Shown: in pieces, positions 41,111 through 54,627 of the stretch
Numbering within the stretch: the first letter of the stretch is position 1
Layout: the number at the start of each line of letters is the position of its first letter
Source of the DNA: Gammaproteobacteria bacterium
Lineage (GTDB): Bacteria; Pseudomonadota; Gammaproteobacteria; CAJXQU01
Direction of reading: 5' to 3'
DNA: 58,094 nt
NCBI GenBank assembly: GCA_026984775.1
Contig: JALSRM010000033.1
Location: 1-58,094 of the forward strand
Translations under genes and position numbers: made by a program
The notes under the pieces: generated by a model
The model's database searches: none
The model's input: the letters and a program-made list of their open reading frames with translations, nothing else
What the model was told of the DNA's origin: nothing

Positions 41111-42186
41111 AAACTCTCCACGTTGATCTCGGTGAACGCAGCTACCCGATCTACATCGGTCAAAATCTGATCGGCCGACCGGAACTTTACTCAGATCATA
41201 TTGGTGGCCGGCAAGTGATGATCGTGACCAACACGACCATCGCCCCGCTCTATCTGGAGACGGTCAGGCAAGCACTTCGTGAATGTACAACCGAGGCGGT
41301 GATCCTGCCTGACGGAGAAGAATACAAGACGCTGGAGACACTCGATCTTATCTTCACAGCGCTGCTGGAAAAACGTTTCGATCGAAGCGCCACACTGATC
41401 GCCCTTGGCGGTGGTGTGATCGGTGACATGGCGGGTTTTGCTGCGGCCTGCTACCAGCGAGGTATTGACTTCATTCAGGTGCCGACAACCCTGTTGTCAC
41501 AAGTCGACTCATCAGTCGGGGGCAAAACTGCCGTCAACCATCCACTGGGGAAAAACATGATCGGCGCTTTTTACCAGCCACGTTGTGTGATTGCAGATAT
41601 CGAAACATTGAACACACTGGAAGACCGACAACTAAGTGCCGGTCTTGCGGAAGTGATCAAGTACGGCATCCTTGGTAATAAGGCCTTTTTTGAATGGCAG
41701 GAACACCACATGCAGGATCTGGTTGGACGTGATCCAGAAGCACTGACCTATGCCATCGAACATTCCTGCCGTGACAAAGCCGAGATTGTCGCGCGTGATG
41801 AACGCGAGTCCGGTATCCGCGCGCTGCTCAACCTCGGTCATACCTTTGGTCACGCGATCGAGGCTGGCATGGGTTATGGAAAATGGCTCCACGGTGAAGC
41901 CGTTGCAGCTGGCATGGCCATGGCGATGGATCTATCACAACGCCTCGGCTGGATCACGGAAGATGAAACACGAAGAGTGATCAAGCTGCTGCAAGTGGCA
42001 AACCTGCCGACGAAGGCACCCTCAGAACTCTCTCCCGAAACGATGCTGGAACGAATGGCCGTCGACAAAAAGGCAGCCGATGGGCAAATCCGTCTGGTGC
42101 TGGTCAGGAACATCGGTAATACGGTTGTCACCAGAGAATATGATCAAGCAGCACTTATGGAGACGCTCAACCGCTGCAGAGCATGA
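41107..42186 (+). CDS. aroB: 3-dehydroquinate synthase
   Basis: The 359-residue NAD- and metal-dependent enzyme converts DAHP to 3-dehydroquinate. It shows [53 protein letters not shown], the metal-ligand region AEVIKYG, and [12 protein letters not shown]. It overlaps aroK and the downstream dgt by four bases each (ATGA), so three genes are probably coupled. Nothing unusual was seen. Confidence 0.97.
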   Translation: MKTLHVDLGERSYPIYIGQNLIGRPELYSDHIGGRQVMIVTNTTIAPLYLETVRQALRECTTEAVILPDGEEYKTLETLDLIFTALLEKRFDRSATLIALGGGVIGDMAGFAAACYQRGIDFIQVPTTLLSQVDSSVGGKTAVNHPLGKNMIGAFYQPRCVIADIETLNTLEDRQLSAGLAEVIKYGILGNKAFFEWQEHHMQDLVGRDPEALTYAIEHSCRDKAEIVARDERESGIRALLNLGHTFGHAIEAGMGYGKWLHGEAVAAGMAMAMDLSQRLGWITEDETRRVIKLLQVANLPTKAPSELSPETMLERMAVDKKAADGQIRLVLVRNIGNTVVTREYDQAALMETLNRCRA

Positions 42187-43331
42187 GAAGGATGAACACC
42201 ATTCCCACACTCGCCCCTTGGGCCGCAACCGATCACAACTCCCGCGGCCGTGTACATCCTGAGCAGGATCCCGAATACCGCAGCAATTTCCAACGTGATC
42301 GTGATCGTATCGTCCATTGCGCAGCCTTCCGTCGTCTCGAGTACAAAACGCAGGTCTTCGTCAATCATGAGGGTGACATGTTCCGCACCCGCCTCACCCA
42401 CTCTCTCGAGGTTGCCCAAATCGCCCGTACCATTGCCCGTGCGTTGCGGTTGAACGAAGATCTTTCAGAGGCCATCAGCCTGGCGCATGATCTGGGTCAT
42501 ACCCCTTTCGGCCATGCAGGGCAGGATACACTCGATACCTGCATGAAACCGTGGGGTGGGTTCGAACACAACCTGCAGTCGTTGCGGATTGTGGATGTGC
42601 TGGAAGAAAAATATGCCGGATTCAACGGGCTGAACCTGACCTTTGAAACACGCGAAGGGATCCTCAAACATTGCAAGAAAGAGAAAGCCAAGCAACTTGG
42701 CGAACTGGGTGAACGTTTCCTGAAAGGAGAACAACCTTCACTCGAAGCTCAACTTGTCAACATCGCCGATGCAATTGCCTACAACAACCATGATGTGGAC
42801 GACGGATTGCGATCCGGACTGATCAGTGAACAGCAACTCTGTGAAACCACACTGTTCGGCTCACACTATACTTCAGTGAAAAAGGAATGGCCCGAGCTGG
42901 ATACCAAACGACTGCGGCATGAAACCATCCGCCGCATGATAAATGATCTGACCATTGATCTGGTCACCACAAGCAGTCAGGCGATCATTGACGCCAATCT
43001 TGAAACTATCGAGGATGTCAGACAGCAACACGAACCTCTGATTCGTTACAGCGATAAAATGCGCGCAAAGAACCTGGAAATGAAGCGCTTTTTGCGCGAT
43101 CATCTTTATCAGCACTATAAGGTTCACCGTATGACCGTCAAAGCCGGCCGAATTGTGAAGGGATTATTCGAGGCTTATATTGAAGATCCTCTTTTGATTC
43201 CCTATGAAAATGAGCAACGTAAACTACTGCAACAGGCGAGTTCGCAGAAACTGGCACGCCGTGTCGCAGATTACATTGCCGGCATGACGGATCGTTATGC
43301 AATCAATGAGTTTGAACGTATCTACGGATAG
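42183..43331 (+). CDS. dgt: Deoxyguanosinetriphosphate triphosphohydrolase-like protein
   Basis: The 382-residue HD-domain protein shows the metal-binding set: His in [12 protein letters not shown], the HD pair in [15 protein letters not shown], and a later Asp in [16 protein letters not shown]. It belongs to the shorter dGTPase-like group (about 380-440 residues) rather than the 505-residue E. coli Dgt. It would hydrolyse dNTPs to deoxynucleosides and triphosphate. It is coupled to aroB by a four-base overlap and precedes the damX-like gene by 35 bases. Confidence 0.92.
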   Translation: MRRMNTIPTLAPWAATDHNSRGRVHPEQDPEYRSNFQRDRDRIVHCAAFRRLEYKTQVFVNHEGDMFRTRLTHSLEVAQIARTIARALRLNEDLSEAISLAHDLGHTPFGHAGQDTLDTCMKPWGGFEHNLQSLRIVDVLEEKYAGFNGLNLTFETREGILKHCKKEKAKQLGELGERFLKGEQPSLEAQLVNIADAIAYNNHDVDDGLRSGLISEQQLCETTLFGSHYTSVKKEWPELDTKRLRHETIRRMINDLTIDLVTTSSQAIIDANLETIEDVRQQHEPLIRYSDKMRAKNLEMKRFLRDHLYQHYKVHRMTVKAGRIVKGLFEAYIEDPLLIPYENEQRKLLQQASSQKLARRVADYIAGMTDRYAINEFERIYG

Positions 43332-43366
43332 ATCAGCGGATAGAGATAAAAAAGAGGGTGTAATAC

Positions 43367-45235
43367 ATGGAAGAACAGGACAGTAATTCAGCCGATCAAC
43401 AAACAAACGACTTTCTTGCCCGACTAGGGCTCAAGTTCGATCCCTTTCCAGCAGAACCGGATTCTTTCTATTACGAAAATCCCGATCTGATGCAGCGGCT
43501 CGACATGATCCAGCATCTCATCGGCTTCTCCAACCAGATGATTTTTATCATTGGAGAAAATGGGATAGGCAAAACCTCCATGCTGGAAAGGCTGGAATAC
43601 TACGCACCCGATCACTGGCGCATTTGCCGGATCCAGGCAAACCCTTTACTGAACACTCCCGTTCTTCTGCGCCAATTAACCAGCGGTTTCGAATTGGAAA
43701 TCAATGCCGATGCGGACGATCTCTTCCAGGTCTATTCCGAGGCCTTACAAGATCACATCGAAACACTGGAACGTGCCATGCTGACCCCCGTCGTGCTGAT
43801 CGACGACGCACACGAACTGCCAGTCGACGCCTTCACCCTGCTGTTCGGTTTCATGCAGCAGGAGGGAGGGCATTCACGCATGAAAATGGCTCTTTTCTGT
43901 GAACCCGAGATCAACACCATGCTGGACTCACCCCAGCTCAAGACCCTGTCACAGAACCTGACACACCAGCTCGAAATCCCATCCTTCAATGAACAACAGA
44001 CCGGTGAGTATCTGGAACAACGGTTACAACACGCTGGACTCAGCGGTGACTTCCCTTTTACAGCCGACACAGTACACAAAATCTACAAGCAATCGGGTGG
44101 CATTGCAGGGAAAATCCATACCCTTGCCCAACAGGCACTACTGAATGAAGATGCCCACGTTTCAGAAGCCGTGAGTTTCCCCGTCGTCGATGAGGTTCTC
44201 GATTTCGAGGAACCGGTAGAAGAAGAGTTTCCTGCAGCTGCCACCTATTATGACAAGAAAGCAGCCCCTGTCGGAAGGCGGTTTCAAAGCTGGCAGATTG
44301 GCGCCGTGGCCGCTGTCCTCGCCCTGCTTGCAGGGATCCTTTGGTTAACCAGCCAGCTCGGTGGTGAACCTGAATCCAGCATTGCAGAAGAAATCCCGCT
44401 GGACATCACGCCAGCCGCTGAAAAAACGGAAAAGCCTGAAGCGACACCACGAGACTCGGCACTGTTTGATGAGCCGACACTGCCTGAACAGACAGCCGCC
44501 ACCGAAAACACTGCAATGGTTGATGAAGCATCTGAAAATGAAGAAGGTTCTACGGCTGAACCTGCAAGTAAAGATGAATCCATCGCCGACTCGTCATCAC
44601 CGGCCAGCACGACACCGCAACCGGAAGAGAAACAGACGCCTGATCCGCTGGATGAATTTGTCCAGACATTGGAAAAGGAAAACAAGCATTCTCCCGAACC
44701 CTCCGTGACTCCTGGTGAAAAAGAAGTTGTCGTCATGATCGACGATAATGGAAATCCTCAACTGGTGGAAACCAAAAAACCCGGAAATACCCCGAGCAAA
44801 AAGACAGAAAATCAGGAACCTGTCAAAAAAACAGCAGTTGAAACAGTGAAAACCCAATCTGTTGACAAAGCAGCAACTTCAGTTGAAACGCGACAAACTT
44901 CTTTCGAGGAAAAACTGTCCATTCCGGGCGTTCGTGATGGAAACTGGCTTCGAAACCAGGAAGACAAAAAAGTTGTTCTGCAATTGCTGGGAACGCATGA
45001 TGAAGAGGCACTGAAAAAGATTCTCCGGGAAAATGAACTGGGCGATGACATCGCCTGGTTCGAAACCACGCATGAAAACGAACCGTGGTATGTTATTGTC
45101 AAGGGCCCTTTCCCTGATCGGTCAACGGCAACGGCCTCAATCGCTTCCCTGCCGAGGGATATCAAAAAACGTAAACCCTGGCCAAGAACTATTGCAAGTG
45201 TCAAGCAGGCAATGGATAAGGCCTCTCATCACTAA
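43367..45235 (+). CDS. DamX-like protein: ExeA-type ATPase plus SPOR domain
   Basis: The 622-residue protein combines an ExeA-like AAA domain (start to about 280; Walker A GENGIGKTSM, Walker B-like VVLIDDAHELP) with one transmembrane helix (about 308-330). A long acidic Ser/Thr/Glu/Pro linker follows, then a C-terminal SPOR domain (about 515-612) with WYVIVKGPFPDRSTA. It occupies the slot of DamX/AroM-like division proteins between aroB/dgt and gltB. The SPOR domain suggests septal peptidoglycan binding. It is a second ExeA-family ATPase in the window, distinct from the pilus one at 9.5-10.5 kb. Confidence 0.9.
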   Translation: MEEQDSNSADQQTNDFLARLGLKFDPFPAEPDSFYYENPDLMQRLDMIQHLIGFSNQMIFIIGENGIGKTSMLERLEYYAPDHWRICRIQANPLLNTPVLLRQLTSGFELEINADADDLFQVYSEALQDHIETLERAMLTPVVLIDDAHELPVDAFTLLFGFMQQEGGHSRMKMALFCEPEINTMLDSPQLKTLSQNLTHQLEIPSFNEQQTGEYLEQRLQHAGLSGDFPFTADTVHKIYKQSGGIAGKIHTLAQQALLNEDAHVSEAVSFPVVDEVLDFEEPVEEEFPAAATYYDKKAAPVGRRFQSWQIGAVAAVLALLAGILWLTSQLGGEPESSIAEEIPLDITPAAEKTEKPEATPRDSALFDEPTLPEQTAATENTAMVDEASENEEGSTAEPASKDESIADSSSPASTTPQPEEKQTPDPLDEFVQTLEKENKHSPEPSVTPGEKEVVVMIDDNGNPQLVETKKPGNTPSKKTENQEPVKKTAVETVKTQSVDKAATSVETRQTSFEEKLSIPGVRDGNWLRNQEDKKVVLQLLGTHDEEALKKILRENELGDDIAWFETTHENEPWYVIVKGPFPDRSTATASIASLPRDIKKRKPWPRTIASVKQAMDKASHH

Positions 45236-45319
45236 TTTCAACAGGCTGTTGCGAAGGATGCTACACTCACAGTTGTCCCGACCATAGCCCAGATCTGCAT
45301 CGCAAGCCCGTTCACCATC

Positions 45320-45348
45320 GTGACATTTTGTTACTTCAGGGCTATACT
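45320..45348 (+). promoter_or_regulatory. Sigma-70 promoter upstream of gltB
   Basis: A -35 GTGACA (45320-45325, five of six consensus) is separated by exactly 17 bases from a -10 TATACT (45343-45348, five of six). It lies 45 bases before the gltB start in the 157-base gap after the damX-like gene, so gltB-gltD-hemE can be transcribed independently. Confidence 0.62.
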
Positions 45349-45392
45349 TTCACGCCTTTTTGCTTTGATTTAAGGACAAATAAAGACACTAC

Positions 45393-48300
45393 ATGAGTTT
45401 AAACGCATACGCCCAACGAAACGGTCTTTATCGGCCGGAGTTTGAGAAAGACAACTGCGGTTTTGGTCTGATCGCCCACATGGACGGTAAAGCAAGTTCT
45501 GGACTGGTCAATACAGCCATCGTCGCCCTCTGCCGTCTGACACATCGCGGTGCAGTTTCTGCCGATGGCAAAACCGGTGATGGCTGCGGCCTGCTGATGA
45601 AGAAGCCAGATGCCTTTCTGAAACAGATTGCAAAAGAGAAAGGCTACAAACTGGCCGATGTTTACGCCGTAGGTATGGTCTTTCTGAGTCATGAAGAGGT
45701 ACAGGCCAGCAAGGCCCGATCAGTCTTACAAAAAGAAATAGAAAAAGAAGGACTTAAGGTTATCGGCTGGCGTGAAGTCCCGGTCAACCCTGACGCATGC
45801 GGAGAAGACGCCGCCCGCTCGCGCCCCCGGATCGAACAGATTTTTGTAAATGCACCGCCGGGCATGGTTGAGGAAGACTTTAATCGGCACCTCTTTGTCG
45901 CTCGCCGGCGAGCGGAAAATGCACTGGAAGCCAACGATCCTATCTTCTATGTCCCCAGTCTATCCTCGCATGTGATCGCATACAAGGGGCTGGTGATGCC
46001 AGCACACCTGGGTGAGTTCTATATTGATTTAACCCATGAAAAAATGGCTTCGTCTTTATGCGTGTTTCACCAGCGCTTCTCCACCAACACCTGGCCTGAG
46101 TGGCGACTGGCCCAACCTTTCCGTTATCTGGCACACAATGGGGAGATCAATACGATCCGTGGTAATCGGAACTGGGCGCTGGCCCGTGGCGGCAACATCC
46201 ATTCTGATCTGATTCCTGACATGGAAGGGATCCGGCCATTAGTCTCCCAGAGCGGATCAGACTCTTCATCATTGGACAACATGCTCGAGGTGCTGATCGC
46301 GGGTGGCAAGGATATTTTCGAAGCGATGCGTATGCTGATTCCACCGGCTTGGCAGAACATGGAGTTCATGGATCCGGATCTACGTGCCCTGTATCAATAC
46401 AATGCCATGCGCATGGAACCGTGGGATGGTCCGGCCGGGATCGTACTCACCGATGGTCGCCATGCGGCCTGTCTGCTGGACCGCAACGGCCTGCGCCCTG
46501 CACGCTATGTGATTACAAAAGATCGTCATATCACACTGGCCTCAGAGATCGGTGTCTATGAGTATGATCCTGCAGAAGTGGTACAAAAGGGGCGGCTGAG
46601 TCCCGGCCAGATGCTAGCGGTCGACACCCACACCGGCAAACTGATCCTGCCAGAAGCGATCGACGGTATGTTGAAGGTCCGCTATCCGTACAAAAAATGG
46701 ATCAGTCAGAATATGCGGGTCCTGGAGGCCTCTTTCGATCACGAACACCTGACCGAACATCCCTTGGAACCGGATGAGCTGGAAACCTATCTTAAACTGT
46801 TCCAGGTCACTTTCGAGGAACGCGATCAGGTCATCCGGGTACTTGCAGAAGCCGGGCAGGAAGCGGTGGGTTCCATGGGCGATGATACCCCCATGCCGGT
46901 ACTTTCGTACCATGTACGGCCTTTGTATGACAACTTTCGTCAGCAATTTGCACAGGTCACCAATCCACCAATCGATCCGCTGCGAGAGAACATAGTCATG
47001 TCGCTCAACACTTATCTCGGGCCGGAAAGAAACCTGTTCGAAGAAGGGCCACAGCATACAAAGCGGTTGATGCTGAACTCACCCGTACTGGGCAGTGGCA
47101 AGTTTCACAAACTATTGGAGGATGATGACCCACTGTATGCCCATGAAAAACTCGATCTGAATTATCCAGCAGATCAGGATCTGAAAACCGCGATCGAACA
47201 TCTTTGTGACCAAGCAGTCAATGCCGTCACCTGTGGCAATACACTGATCGTGCTTTCTGATCGCGCCATTGCGAAAGACAAACTTCCGGTGCATGCCGCA
47301 CTGGCAACCGGAGCCATTCATCACCGACTCACAGACGAGGGCCTGCGCTGTAAAGCCAATATTATCGTGGAAACGGCGACTGCTCGTGATCCGCATCACT
47401 TCGCTGTCCTGATCGGTTATGGTGCAAGCGCGGTCTACCCTTTCCTCGCCTACCAGACAATTAGTGACATGGTTCGTCGCGGCGAGATCAAAAGCCAGGA
47501 CAAAAACCGGTTGGCCAAGGCATACCGAAAGGGCATTCAGAAGGGGCTTTTCAAGATCCTCTCAAAAATGGGGATATCCACCATCACGAGTTATCGTGGT
47601 GCCCAGTTGTTCGAGATCGTTGGACTCAGTAACGAGGTCATCGATTTGTGTTTCAAGGGTACAGTCAGCCGAATCCAGGGTATGTCTTTCGAAGACATAG
47701 AAAACGATCAGAAACAGCTTGTTCGCGAAGCCTGGAACCACCGCAAACCAATACGTCAGGGTGGCCTGCTGAAATTTATCTATGGCGGTGAATACCATGC
47801 CTACAATCCAGATGTGATCCAGAAACTCCACTCTGCGGTGGAAACCGGTGATTATGAAAAGTACCGGGAGTACGCAAACGAGGTCAATAACCGGCCACCC
47901 GCGGCCTTCCGCGACCTCATGAAACTGAAAGATGATACGAGGTCTATCGATATCGAAGAAGTGGAACCGATCGAGGAAATCCTCAAACGCTTTGACTCGG
48001 CAGGCATGTCCCTTGGCGCCCTGTCTCCGGAAGCACATGAATCCCTGGCACAGGCCATGAACCGGCTTGGTGGCCGCTCTAACTCTGGTGAGGGTGGTGA
48101 AGATCCGGCTCGTTACGGTACGGACAAAGTTTCCAAAATCAAGCAGGTTGCGTCAGGCCGCTTTGGTGTTACACCACACTATCTTGTCAATGCAGAGGTT
48201 CTGCAGATCAAAATCGCACAGGGAGCAAAACCCGGTGAAGGTGGTCAGCTTCCCGGTGACAAGGTCAATCCGATGATTGCTGAACTCCGCTTCTCGAAAC

Positions 48301-49868
48301 CGGGTGTTGCCCTGATTTCACCACCGCCACACCATGACATCTACTCCATTGAAGATCTGGCACAGCTGATCTTCGATCTCAAGCAGGTCAACCCGGAGGC
48401 GCTCGTTTCCGTTAAACTGGTTGCGGAAGCCGGGGTCGGCACCATTGCCGTTGGTGTTGCCAAGGCCTATGCTGATCTGATCACGATTTCCGGTTATGAC
48501 GGCGGTACCGGTGCAAGTCCTCTGACCTCGGTAAAATATGCCGGTGGCCCTTGGGAACTCGGACTCACCGAAACCCATCAAGCGCTTCGTGCGAATAATC
48601 TTCGCAACAAGGTGCGCCTGCAGACCGATGGTGGACTCAAAACCGGGCTTGATGTAATTAAGGGCGCCATTCTTGGTGCAGAATCGTTCGGTTTTGGAAC
48701 AGGCCCAATGGTCGCGCTGGGTTGTAAATACCTCCGCATTTGTCATCTCAACAACTGTGCAACCGGGGTTGCTACCCAGGACAAGGACTTGCGGACCCTG
48801 CATTTCAAGCCCAACGGCGTACAAAAAGTCATGAATTATTTCAAGTTCATCGCCCAGGATGTACGCGAATTGATGGCAAAACTTGGTGTCAGCAGAATGA
48901 CTGATCTGATCGGCCGAACGGATCTGCTGGAACTGCTCGAAGGCTCCACCGCCAAGCAGAGCAAACTGGATCTATCTCCTATCCTGTCTGATCAGGGAAT
49001 TGATTCGGATAAGCCGCTCTTCTGTAGCGAGCCCAGAAATGAACCCCATGACAAAGGTGAACTGGCCGAAGAGATGCTGAATCAGATCCGGGAATCCATC
49101 ATAAACAAGACCGGTGGTGAATTCAGCTATGAAATCCATAATTTCAATCGTTCCATTGGTGCGAAGCTCTCTGGTGAGATTGCACGTCATCACGGCAATC
49201 AGGGTATGGATGACGCCCCTATTCGCATCAATCTGACCGGTTCGGCGGGACAGAGCTTTGGTGTCTGGAATGCTGGCGGGCTTGAGCTTTACCTGGAAGG
49301 TGATGCCAATGATTATGTCGGTAAGGGCATGGCAGGTGGTAAAATCGTCCTGTCTCCTCCATCTAACAGCTCCTTTGTCGCCAAGGATACGGTCATTATG
49401 GGTAACACCTGTCTCTATGGCGCTACTGGAGGAAAACTCTTTGCTGCCGGTCAGGCCGGTGAGCGATTTGCTGTCCGCAACTCGGGCGCCACGGCAGTGG
49501 TGGAAGGCATCGGTGACCATGGTTGTGAATACATGACCGGCGGTGTTGTCGTGGTCTTGGGTAAGACCGGAGTCAATTTCGGAGCCGGAATGACAGGCGG
49601 ACTCTCTTTCGTACTGGATATGGAGCGCGTGTTCTATGATCAATTCAACCATGAGCTGATCGATACACATCGCCTATTGCCGGAGCATATGGAAGAGTAT
49701 CGCAGCTACCTTAAGCAACTGATCAGCGAACACGTTATCGAAACGGGCAGTGCCTATGGTCGGGAGATCCTCGATAACTTTGCCGATTATGTGGGTAAAT
49801 TCTGGCTGGTGATCCCGAAAGCTGCTGATCTGAACGAATTACTCGGCAGCCTGCGTGACGCTGCGTGA
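45393..49868 (+). CDS. gltB: Glutamate synthase (NADPH), large subunit
   Basis: The 1491-residue subunit transfers glutamine amide nitrogen to 2-oxoglutarate. The N-terminal glutaminase nucleophile Cys sits at about residue 22 in [14 protein letters not shown] after a short propeptide. The central domain is followed by the FMN-binding synthase domain ([30 protein letters not shown]). A 3Fe-4S cluster Cys set is seen in [15 protein letters not shown]. The C-terminal GXGXG beta-helix domain ([18 protein letters not shown]) completes it. It sits 15 bases before gltD. Confidence 0.98.
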   Translation: MSLNAYAQRNGLYRPEFEKDNCGFGLIAHMDGKASSGLVNTAIVALCRLTHRGAVSADGKTGDGCGLLMKKPDAFLKQIAKEKGYKLADVYAVGMVFLSHEEVQASKARSVLQKEIEKEGLKVIGWREVPVNPDACGEDAARSRPRIEQIFVNAPPGMVEEDFNRHLFVARRRAENALEANDPIFYVPSLSSHVIAYKGLVMPAHLGEFYIDLTHEKMASSLCVFHQRFSTNTWPEWRLAQPFRYLAHNGEINTIRGNRNWALARGGNIHSDLIPDMEGIRPLVSQSGSDSSSLDNMLEVLIAGGKDIFEAMRMLIPPAWQNMEFMDPDLRALYQYNAMRMEPWDGPAGIVLTDGRHAACLLDRNGLRPARYVITKDRHITLASEIGVYEYDPAEVVQKGRLSPGQMLAVDTHTGKLILPEAIDGMLKVRYPYKKWISQNMRVLEASFDHEHLTEHPLEPDELETYLKLFQVTFEERDQVIRVLAEAGQEAVGSMGDDTPMPVLSYHVRPLYDNFRQQFAQVTNPPIDPLRENIVMSLNTYLGPERNLFEEGPQHTKRLMLNSPVLGSGKFHKLLEDDDPLYAHEKLDLNYPADQDLKTAIEHLCDQAVNAVTCGNTLIVLSDRAIAKDKLPVHAALATGAIHHRLTDEGLRCKANIIVETATARDPHHFAVLIGYGASAVYPFLAYQTISDMVRRGEIKSQDKNRLAKAYRKGIQKGLFKILSKMGISTITSYRGAQLFEIVGLSNEVIDLCFKGTVSRIQGMSFEDIENDQKQLVREAWNHRKPIRQGGLLKFIYGGEYHAYNPDVIQKLHSAVETGDYEKYREYANEVNNRPPAAFRDLMKLKDDTRSIDIEEVEPIEEILKRFDSAGMSLGALSPEAHESLAQAMNRLGGRSNSGEGGEDPARYGTDKVSKIKQVASGRFGVTPHYLVNAEVLQIKIAQGAKPGEGGQLPGDKVNPMIAELRFSKPGVALISPPPHHDIYSIEDLAQLIFDLKQVNPEALVSVKLVAEAGVGTIAVGVAKAYADLITISGYDGGTGASPLTSVKYAGGPWELGLTETHQALRANNLRNKVRLQTDGGLKTGLDVIKGAILGAESFGFGTGPMVALGCKYLRICHLNNCATGVATQDKDLRTLHFKPNGVQKVMNYFKFIAQDVRELMAKLGVSRMTDLIGRTDLLELLEGSTAKQSKLDLSPILSDQGIDSDKPLFCSEPRNEPHDKGELAEEMLNQIRESIINKTGGEFSYEIHNFNRSIGAKLSGEIARHHGNQGMDDAPIRINLTGSAGQSFGVWNAGGLELYLEGDANDYVGKGMAGGKIVLSPPSNSSFVAKDTVIMGNTCLYGATGGKLFAAGQAGERFAVRNSGATAVVEGIGDHGCEYMTGGVVVVLGKTGVNFGAGMTGGLSFVLDMERVFYDQFNHELIDTHRLLPEHMEEYRSYLKQLISEHVIETGSAYGREILDNFADYVGKFWLVIPKAADLNELLGSLRDAA

Positions 49869-52338
<2,470 letters not shown>

Positions 52339-52348
<10 letters not shown>

Positions 52349-53283
52349 AAAAATTTAAACTCGCCCTTAAGGGTTTCTGCATGGGCACGGCTGATGTCAT
52401 CCCAGGTGTCAGTGGCGGTACCATGGCCTTCATCCTCGGCATTTATGAACAATTGATCGATGCAATCAAATCCTTTGATCTGGTCTTCCTGAAGAAGCTC
52501 TCACGCCTCGACTTGAATGGTGCCCTATCCCACGCCCATTTCGATTTTATTCTCCCCTTGATCATCGGCATTTTCAGTGCATTGCTTTTTTTTACTCGCG
52601 TCATCCCACTGCCGAAACTGATCCTGACCCATCCTGAATTGATCTACGGCCTGTTTTTCGGTCTGATTCTCGGTTCGATTGTCGTACTCTTCAAACACAT
52701 TGATAACCCCGACTGGCGTGATCTCGTCGAAACCTTCGTCGGTATCGCCCTCGGGCTAGTGGTGGTCACCATGACGCCCAAAGACACGCCCGAGGCAAAC
52801 TGGTTTATCTTTTTCTGCGGTGCGCTGGCGATCACGGCGATGATCTTGCCCGGCATTTCCGGATCGTTCATCCTGCTGATTCTGGGGAAATACGCCTACA
52901 TCATTGACGGCATGGGGCATTTCAGACTCGGAATCATAATCCCCTTCGCCGCTGGCGCTGCCCTTGGTCTGATCGGCTTCAGCCGCTTTCTACACTGGCT
53001 GCTGCATTACTATCATCGTGCTACGCTCCTGGTAATCAACGGCATTCTGATTGGTTCTCTGTGGATGATCTGGCCATTCCAGAATCGGGAATGGGTCGAG
53101 ATCCGCGGCAAACAAAAACTGATCCACTCAACGCCAATACTGCCAGACAGTTTCGACTCCACCGTACTCTACTCTCTCACACTGGCAATCTTGGGGTTTG
53201 CTATCGTTCTGCTGATTCACTTACTTGGCGATCGCAAGCATCAACACACTAGCGAGTCAGATAATCCCTCATCAACTCTTTGA
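52339..53283 (+). CDS. DUF368 membrane protein (PopT-like undecaprenyl-phosphate translocase)
   Basis: The 314-residue polytopic protein has about eight or nine hydrophobic segments. It has the DUF368 hallmarks [21 protein letters not shown] and, in the second half, [16 protein letters not shown], a repeated PG(V/I)SG motif. Members (PopT) have been implicated in recycling the undecaprenyl-phosphate carrier across the inner membrane. It starts within the end of hemE (10-base overlap), and its 3' end overlaps the convergent RHH gene by 35 bases. Assignment to the transporter role is by family. Confidence 0.9.
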
Positions 53284-53500
53284 TTTGAGTCTGGTAGCGG
53301 ACACCCTCTAACTGACACCTGCGCTTGAATCCATCCAGTAGATTTTGCGGGATCTTGATACTGATAAGCCTGGAACGGGCTGGCTTCAGGCTTCGCTGAT
53401 GCAGGGTTTTGAAATCTTCCAGAAACCGAAGTATTTCATCCGCCTCAAGACTGGAACAGCGTTCAAGATAGGCTGGCTCAAACTTTTGTACAGTTCTCAC
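53249..53500 (-). CDS. Ribbon-helix-helix (CopG/BrnA-like) antitoxin-type protein
   Basis: The 83-residue protein has a helical N-terminus (LEADEILRFLEDF). Its C-terminal ribbon-helix-helix reads SRLISIKIPQNLLDGFKRRC followed by a helix rich in Gln, Lys and Arg ([12 protein letters not shown]). This matches CopG-type antitoxins. Its start overlaps the end of the nucleotidyltransferase gene by four bases, so the two form a co-translated pair. In this pair the putative toxin is encoded first. The 3' end runs 35 bases into DUF368 on the opposite strand. Confidence 0.8.
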   Translation of the reverse strand: MRTVQKFEPAYLERCSSLEADEILRFLEDFKTLHQRSLKPARSRLISIKIPQNLLDGFKRRCQLEGVRYQTQIKELMRDYLTR

Positions 53501-53967
53501 TTTCTCTCCTTGATCAATTCAAGTGCTTTAATGTCTTCCAGATCCTGCGGTCGTCCACTCTGACGTTTCATCTCGATCAGATCATCGATGGACAAGATCT
53601 TTATGTCCCCCGCACCCGTTTTAATCCGTTTGGTTTTTTTTCCGGTCAGATCACAAGAAATGATGATATCGATTTGACGATCCGGTTGATGGCGATCTAC
53701 AAACTGCCATGCGATTAAATTGCGGTTATTTATATATTCATCTCGGAAATTGAATACATTCTCTGCCTTAATCGGCAGATGTGACTCAAGCCCCAACTCA
53801 TTAAGTGTTTTTTCAATTTTTTTCAAATTGGACAACGTCCACTTTGTAATGAAATCGATATCGAATGTGCCCCTGACTGCCCCATGCAAGGCTACCGCAT
53901 ACCCACCCACAATGGCATAAGGAATCCTATTTCTTGCAAACCGTTCACAGACTTCGTAGATAAGCAT
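53497..53967 (-). CDS. AbiEii-type nucleotidyltransferase, candidate toxin
   Basis: The 156-residue protein has a minimal nucleotidyltransferase core. It shows IVGGYAVALHG (GG at about 21-22), a DID metal pair at about D36 and D38, and a third acidic residue at about D100 in RQIDIII. The C-terminal LSIDDLIEMKRQSGRPQDLEDI is typical of AbiEii/AbiGii-type proteins. With the overlapping RHH gene it resembles a toxin-antitoxin or phage-defence module. Whether it is toxic or a house-cleaning enzyme is unknown. Confidence 0.82.
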   Translation of the reverse strand: MLIYEVCERFARNRIPYAIVGGYAVALHGAVRGTFDIDFITKWTLSNLKKIEKTLNELGLESHLPIKAENVFNFRDEYINNRNLIAWQFVDRHQPDRQIDIIISCDLTGKKTKRIKTGAGDIKILSIDDLIEMKRQSGRPQDLEDIKALELIKERK

Positions 53968-54114
53968 AATATATACCAGTATATACTTATCGTTCTTTAA
54001 CGGCCAACTTCTCTACTACTGAATTTTTAAAAAATTGTCACTCAAGAATGACGAGATTCTTTTACTTCAATACGTTCATATATATACTCAAATAAAAACA
54101 AAGGAGACAATAAG

Positions 54115-54468
54115 ATGATCAAACCCGTCAGTGAACTCGTCGAAGAAGCCAAATCCCAGTGTGAATGTCTCGATCCGGAAAGTGCAAAAAAATTTCTTTC
54201 AGAAAACAGAAATGCAATTATTCTCGATGTGCGGGAGCCACATGAAGCAGCCGAATCAAAACTACCTCATTCGGTCAATATACCTCGTGGCGTACTGGAA
54301 ATGAAAATTACGGAGCTAACCTCTGATCCAGAAACCCCCATCCTGATTCATTGTGCTGCTGGAGGGCGCGCCTGCCTCGCTGCGGCAACACTCAAAAAAA
54401 TGGGTTATCAAAATGTTTACCCCATCACAGCGAAGTATGAAGACATCAAAGAGATTTTTGGTGAGTAA
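54115..54468 (+). CDS. Single-domain rhodanese
   Basis: The 117-residue cytoplasmic protein is a single rhodanese domain. It has ILDVREPHEA at the N-terminal half and the active-site Cys at about residue 80 in LIHCAAGGRACLAA, with a second Cys at 87. It would handle persulfide sulfur or act as a thiol sensor. AGGAGA precedes the ATG by about eight bases. No partner sulfurtransferase is adjacent. It is flanked by accessory genes rather than an operon. Confidence 0.9.
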   Translation: MIKPVSELVEEAKSQCECLDPESAKKFLSENRNAIILDVREPHEAAESKLPHSVNIPRGVLEMKITELTSDPETPILIHCAAGGRACLAAATLKKMGYQNVYPITAKYEDIKEIFGE

Positions 54469-54627
54469 TGCTATAGAGGCAGAACTCATAGAAAAATAAA
54501 CCAGAACGTATCCATAAGTTGGATTGGGACTATGTGGTAATGCTATCTATACAAAACCAACCCTTGCGTGCCCTTTCTTTCGTTGAAAAAATGAAACGGT
54601 TCCTGTTTTTCCTAGAGGAGATCTATT

